Below are positions 4,688 to 5,269 of a stretch of 5,269 nt of DNA, piece after piece. Source of the DNA: an uncultured Lachnospiraceae bacterium (GTDB lineage: Bacteria; Bacillota; Clostridia; Lachnospirales; Lachnospiraceae); NCBI GenBank assembly GCA_910578605.1, contig CAJTQG010000033.1, forward strand, positions 29,173 through 34,441, given 5' to 3'. The notes beneath the pieces are model-generated. The model was not told the DNA's origin, did not search any database, and saw only the letters and a program-made list of their open reading frames with translations. Position 1 is the first letter of the stretch; each line of letters begins with the position of its first letter. The position numbers and the translations under genes were made by a program.

Positions 4688-5269
4688 ATGTAATCATACT
4701 TGGCTCCGGAGGCTGTGTCAGCACACCAAGAGCATGTTGTAACTGTCGTGTATGTACACAAGCGCGGCAGAAAGGATTTCCTTATGCAAGAACGGGGTGC
4801 AGTCTGTTTGTTGAAGATGTGAATTTATTGATTGATACGCCGGAAGATATCAATGCTTCTTTGAACAATTCCGACATAAAGAAAGTAGAACATATTTTAT
4901 ACAGCCATTGCGATCCCGATCATACAATGGGAATGCGCGTAATTGAACAATTGAAAATGGACTGGCTTGCCAGTTCTCTGGGGAAAAAAACAGATAATCC
5001 GATAGAAGTTGCTTCTTTGCCTGCCATTCTCGCAGATATTAAAAAGCAGGGTACAAAGTATGGCTCAGCCATTGAATACTATGAGGCAAGCGGTCTTATA
5101 TATACAAAAGAAATTCGTACTTTCAAAAAAGGTGATATTGTGATTGAGTTGGTTCCTGTAGATGAACAGGAACACGTGGCAATATTTATTGTTTCTTCTA
5201 ACAATAAAAAGATAATTTATGCCCCATGTGATGTAAAGCCGTTTCCAAAGTCAGAGAAATTTCAGGATG
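4684..5269 (+). CDS. PhnP-like metallo-beta-lactamase-fold hydrolase (C-terminus outside window)
   Basis: The frame is open from ATG 4684 to the window end (195 residues). It begins MNVIILGSGG, the first MBL strand, followed by a cysteine cluster with C19-x-C21-x-x-C24, matching the extra zinc site of E. coli PhnP and its relatives, and QARQKG (26-31). LLIDTPEDI (48-56) is the usual strand with Asp before the metal motif. The motif itself reads SHCDPDH (74-80): H75, D79 and H80 of HxHxDH are present but the second His is Asp77. PhnP-type enzymes are cytoplasmic cyclic-phosphate phosphodiesterases; whether this protein shares that substrate is inference. The start overlaps the GNAT stop by four bases (ATGA), with GGGAGG 10 bases upstream. 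Related proteins run to roughly 250-290 residues, so the distal metal ligands are probably missing from view. Confidence 0.87.
   Translation, partial: MNVIILGSGGCVSTPRACCNCRVCTQARQKGFPYARTGCSLFVEDVNLLIDTPEDINASLNNSDIKKVEHILYSHCDPDHTMGMRVIEQLKMDWLASSLGKKTDNPIEVASLPAILADIKKQGTKYGSAIEYYEASGLIYTKEIRTFKKGDIVIELVPVDEQEHVAIFIVSSNNKKIIYAPCDVKPFPKSEKFQD

Noticed and set aside
1..5269. CRISPR array, tRNA or rRNA gene, riboswitch
   Set aside because: No repeat-spacer periodicity, no cloverleaf or conserved rRNA stretch, and no known riboswitch core was seen; the only short tandem repeat is the two-copy unit at 2816-2842.

Overview
The window looks like a chromosomal accessory region of a low-G+C Firmicute, most likely a gut Clostridia/Lachnospiraceae-type bacterium. 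The signs are A/T-rich codon use, strong GGAGG-type ribosome binding sites, TTG and GTG starts, consensus TTGAAA-17-TATAAT promoters, and a set of small stand-alone families common in that group (S66, GrpB, ASCH, GNAT, PhnP-like MBL, nucleoside phosphorylase). No rRNA, tRNA, CRISPR array or intact mobile element is visible.

Left part, minus strand, read from about 2190 down to 1: a candidate promoter, a 54-codon stub of a GNAT acetyltransferase, a GrpB-family protein (GTG start, 4 bases after the stub's stop), an S66 LD-carboxypeptidase/MccF-like protein whose expected serine nucleophile is alanine, and the N-terminal 103 residues of an acyltransferase-3 membrane protein that runs off the window. 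The gaps of 4, 76 and 79 bases and the lack of a recognisable internal terminator suggest one transcript.

Centre: an ASCH-domain protein (minus strand, 2269-2703) forms a self-contained unit with a consensus promoter, a palindrome at the predicted transcription start, and an intrinsic terminator at 2232-2263. Divergent to it, after a 400-base stretch holding both promoters and a decayed small helical ORF, is a plus-strand nucleoside phosphorylase (3111-3872) with its own near-consensus promoter.

Right part: directly after the phosphorylase stop lies a scar of about 300 bases. It holds a G+C-rich, antisense C-terminal remnant of a tyrosine recombinase, a second unrecognised antisense fragment, and the plus-strand tail of an unknown gene. 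Then comes an intact, translationally coupled pair, a GNAT acetyltransferase and a PhnP-like metallo-beta-lactamase-fold hydrolase (ATGA overlap), the latter cut by the window end.

I see no coherent new multi-gene system. The points most worth a second look are the S66 protein without its serine, the MBL protein with Asp in place of the second metal-motif His, the recombinase scar, and the cis-regulatory structure around the ASCH promoter. Family assignments come from motif recognition only; no searches were run.
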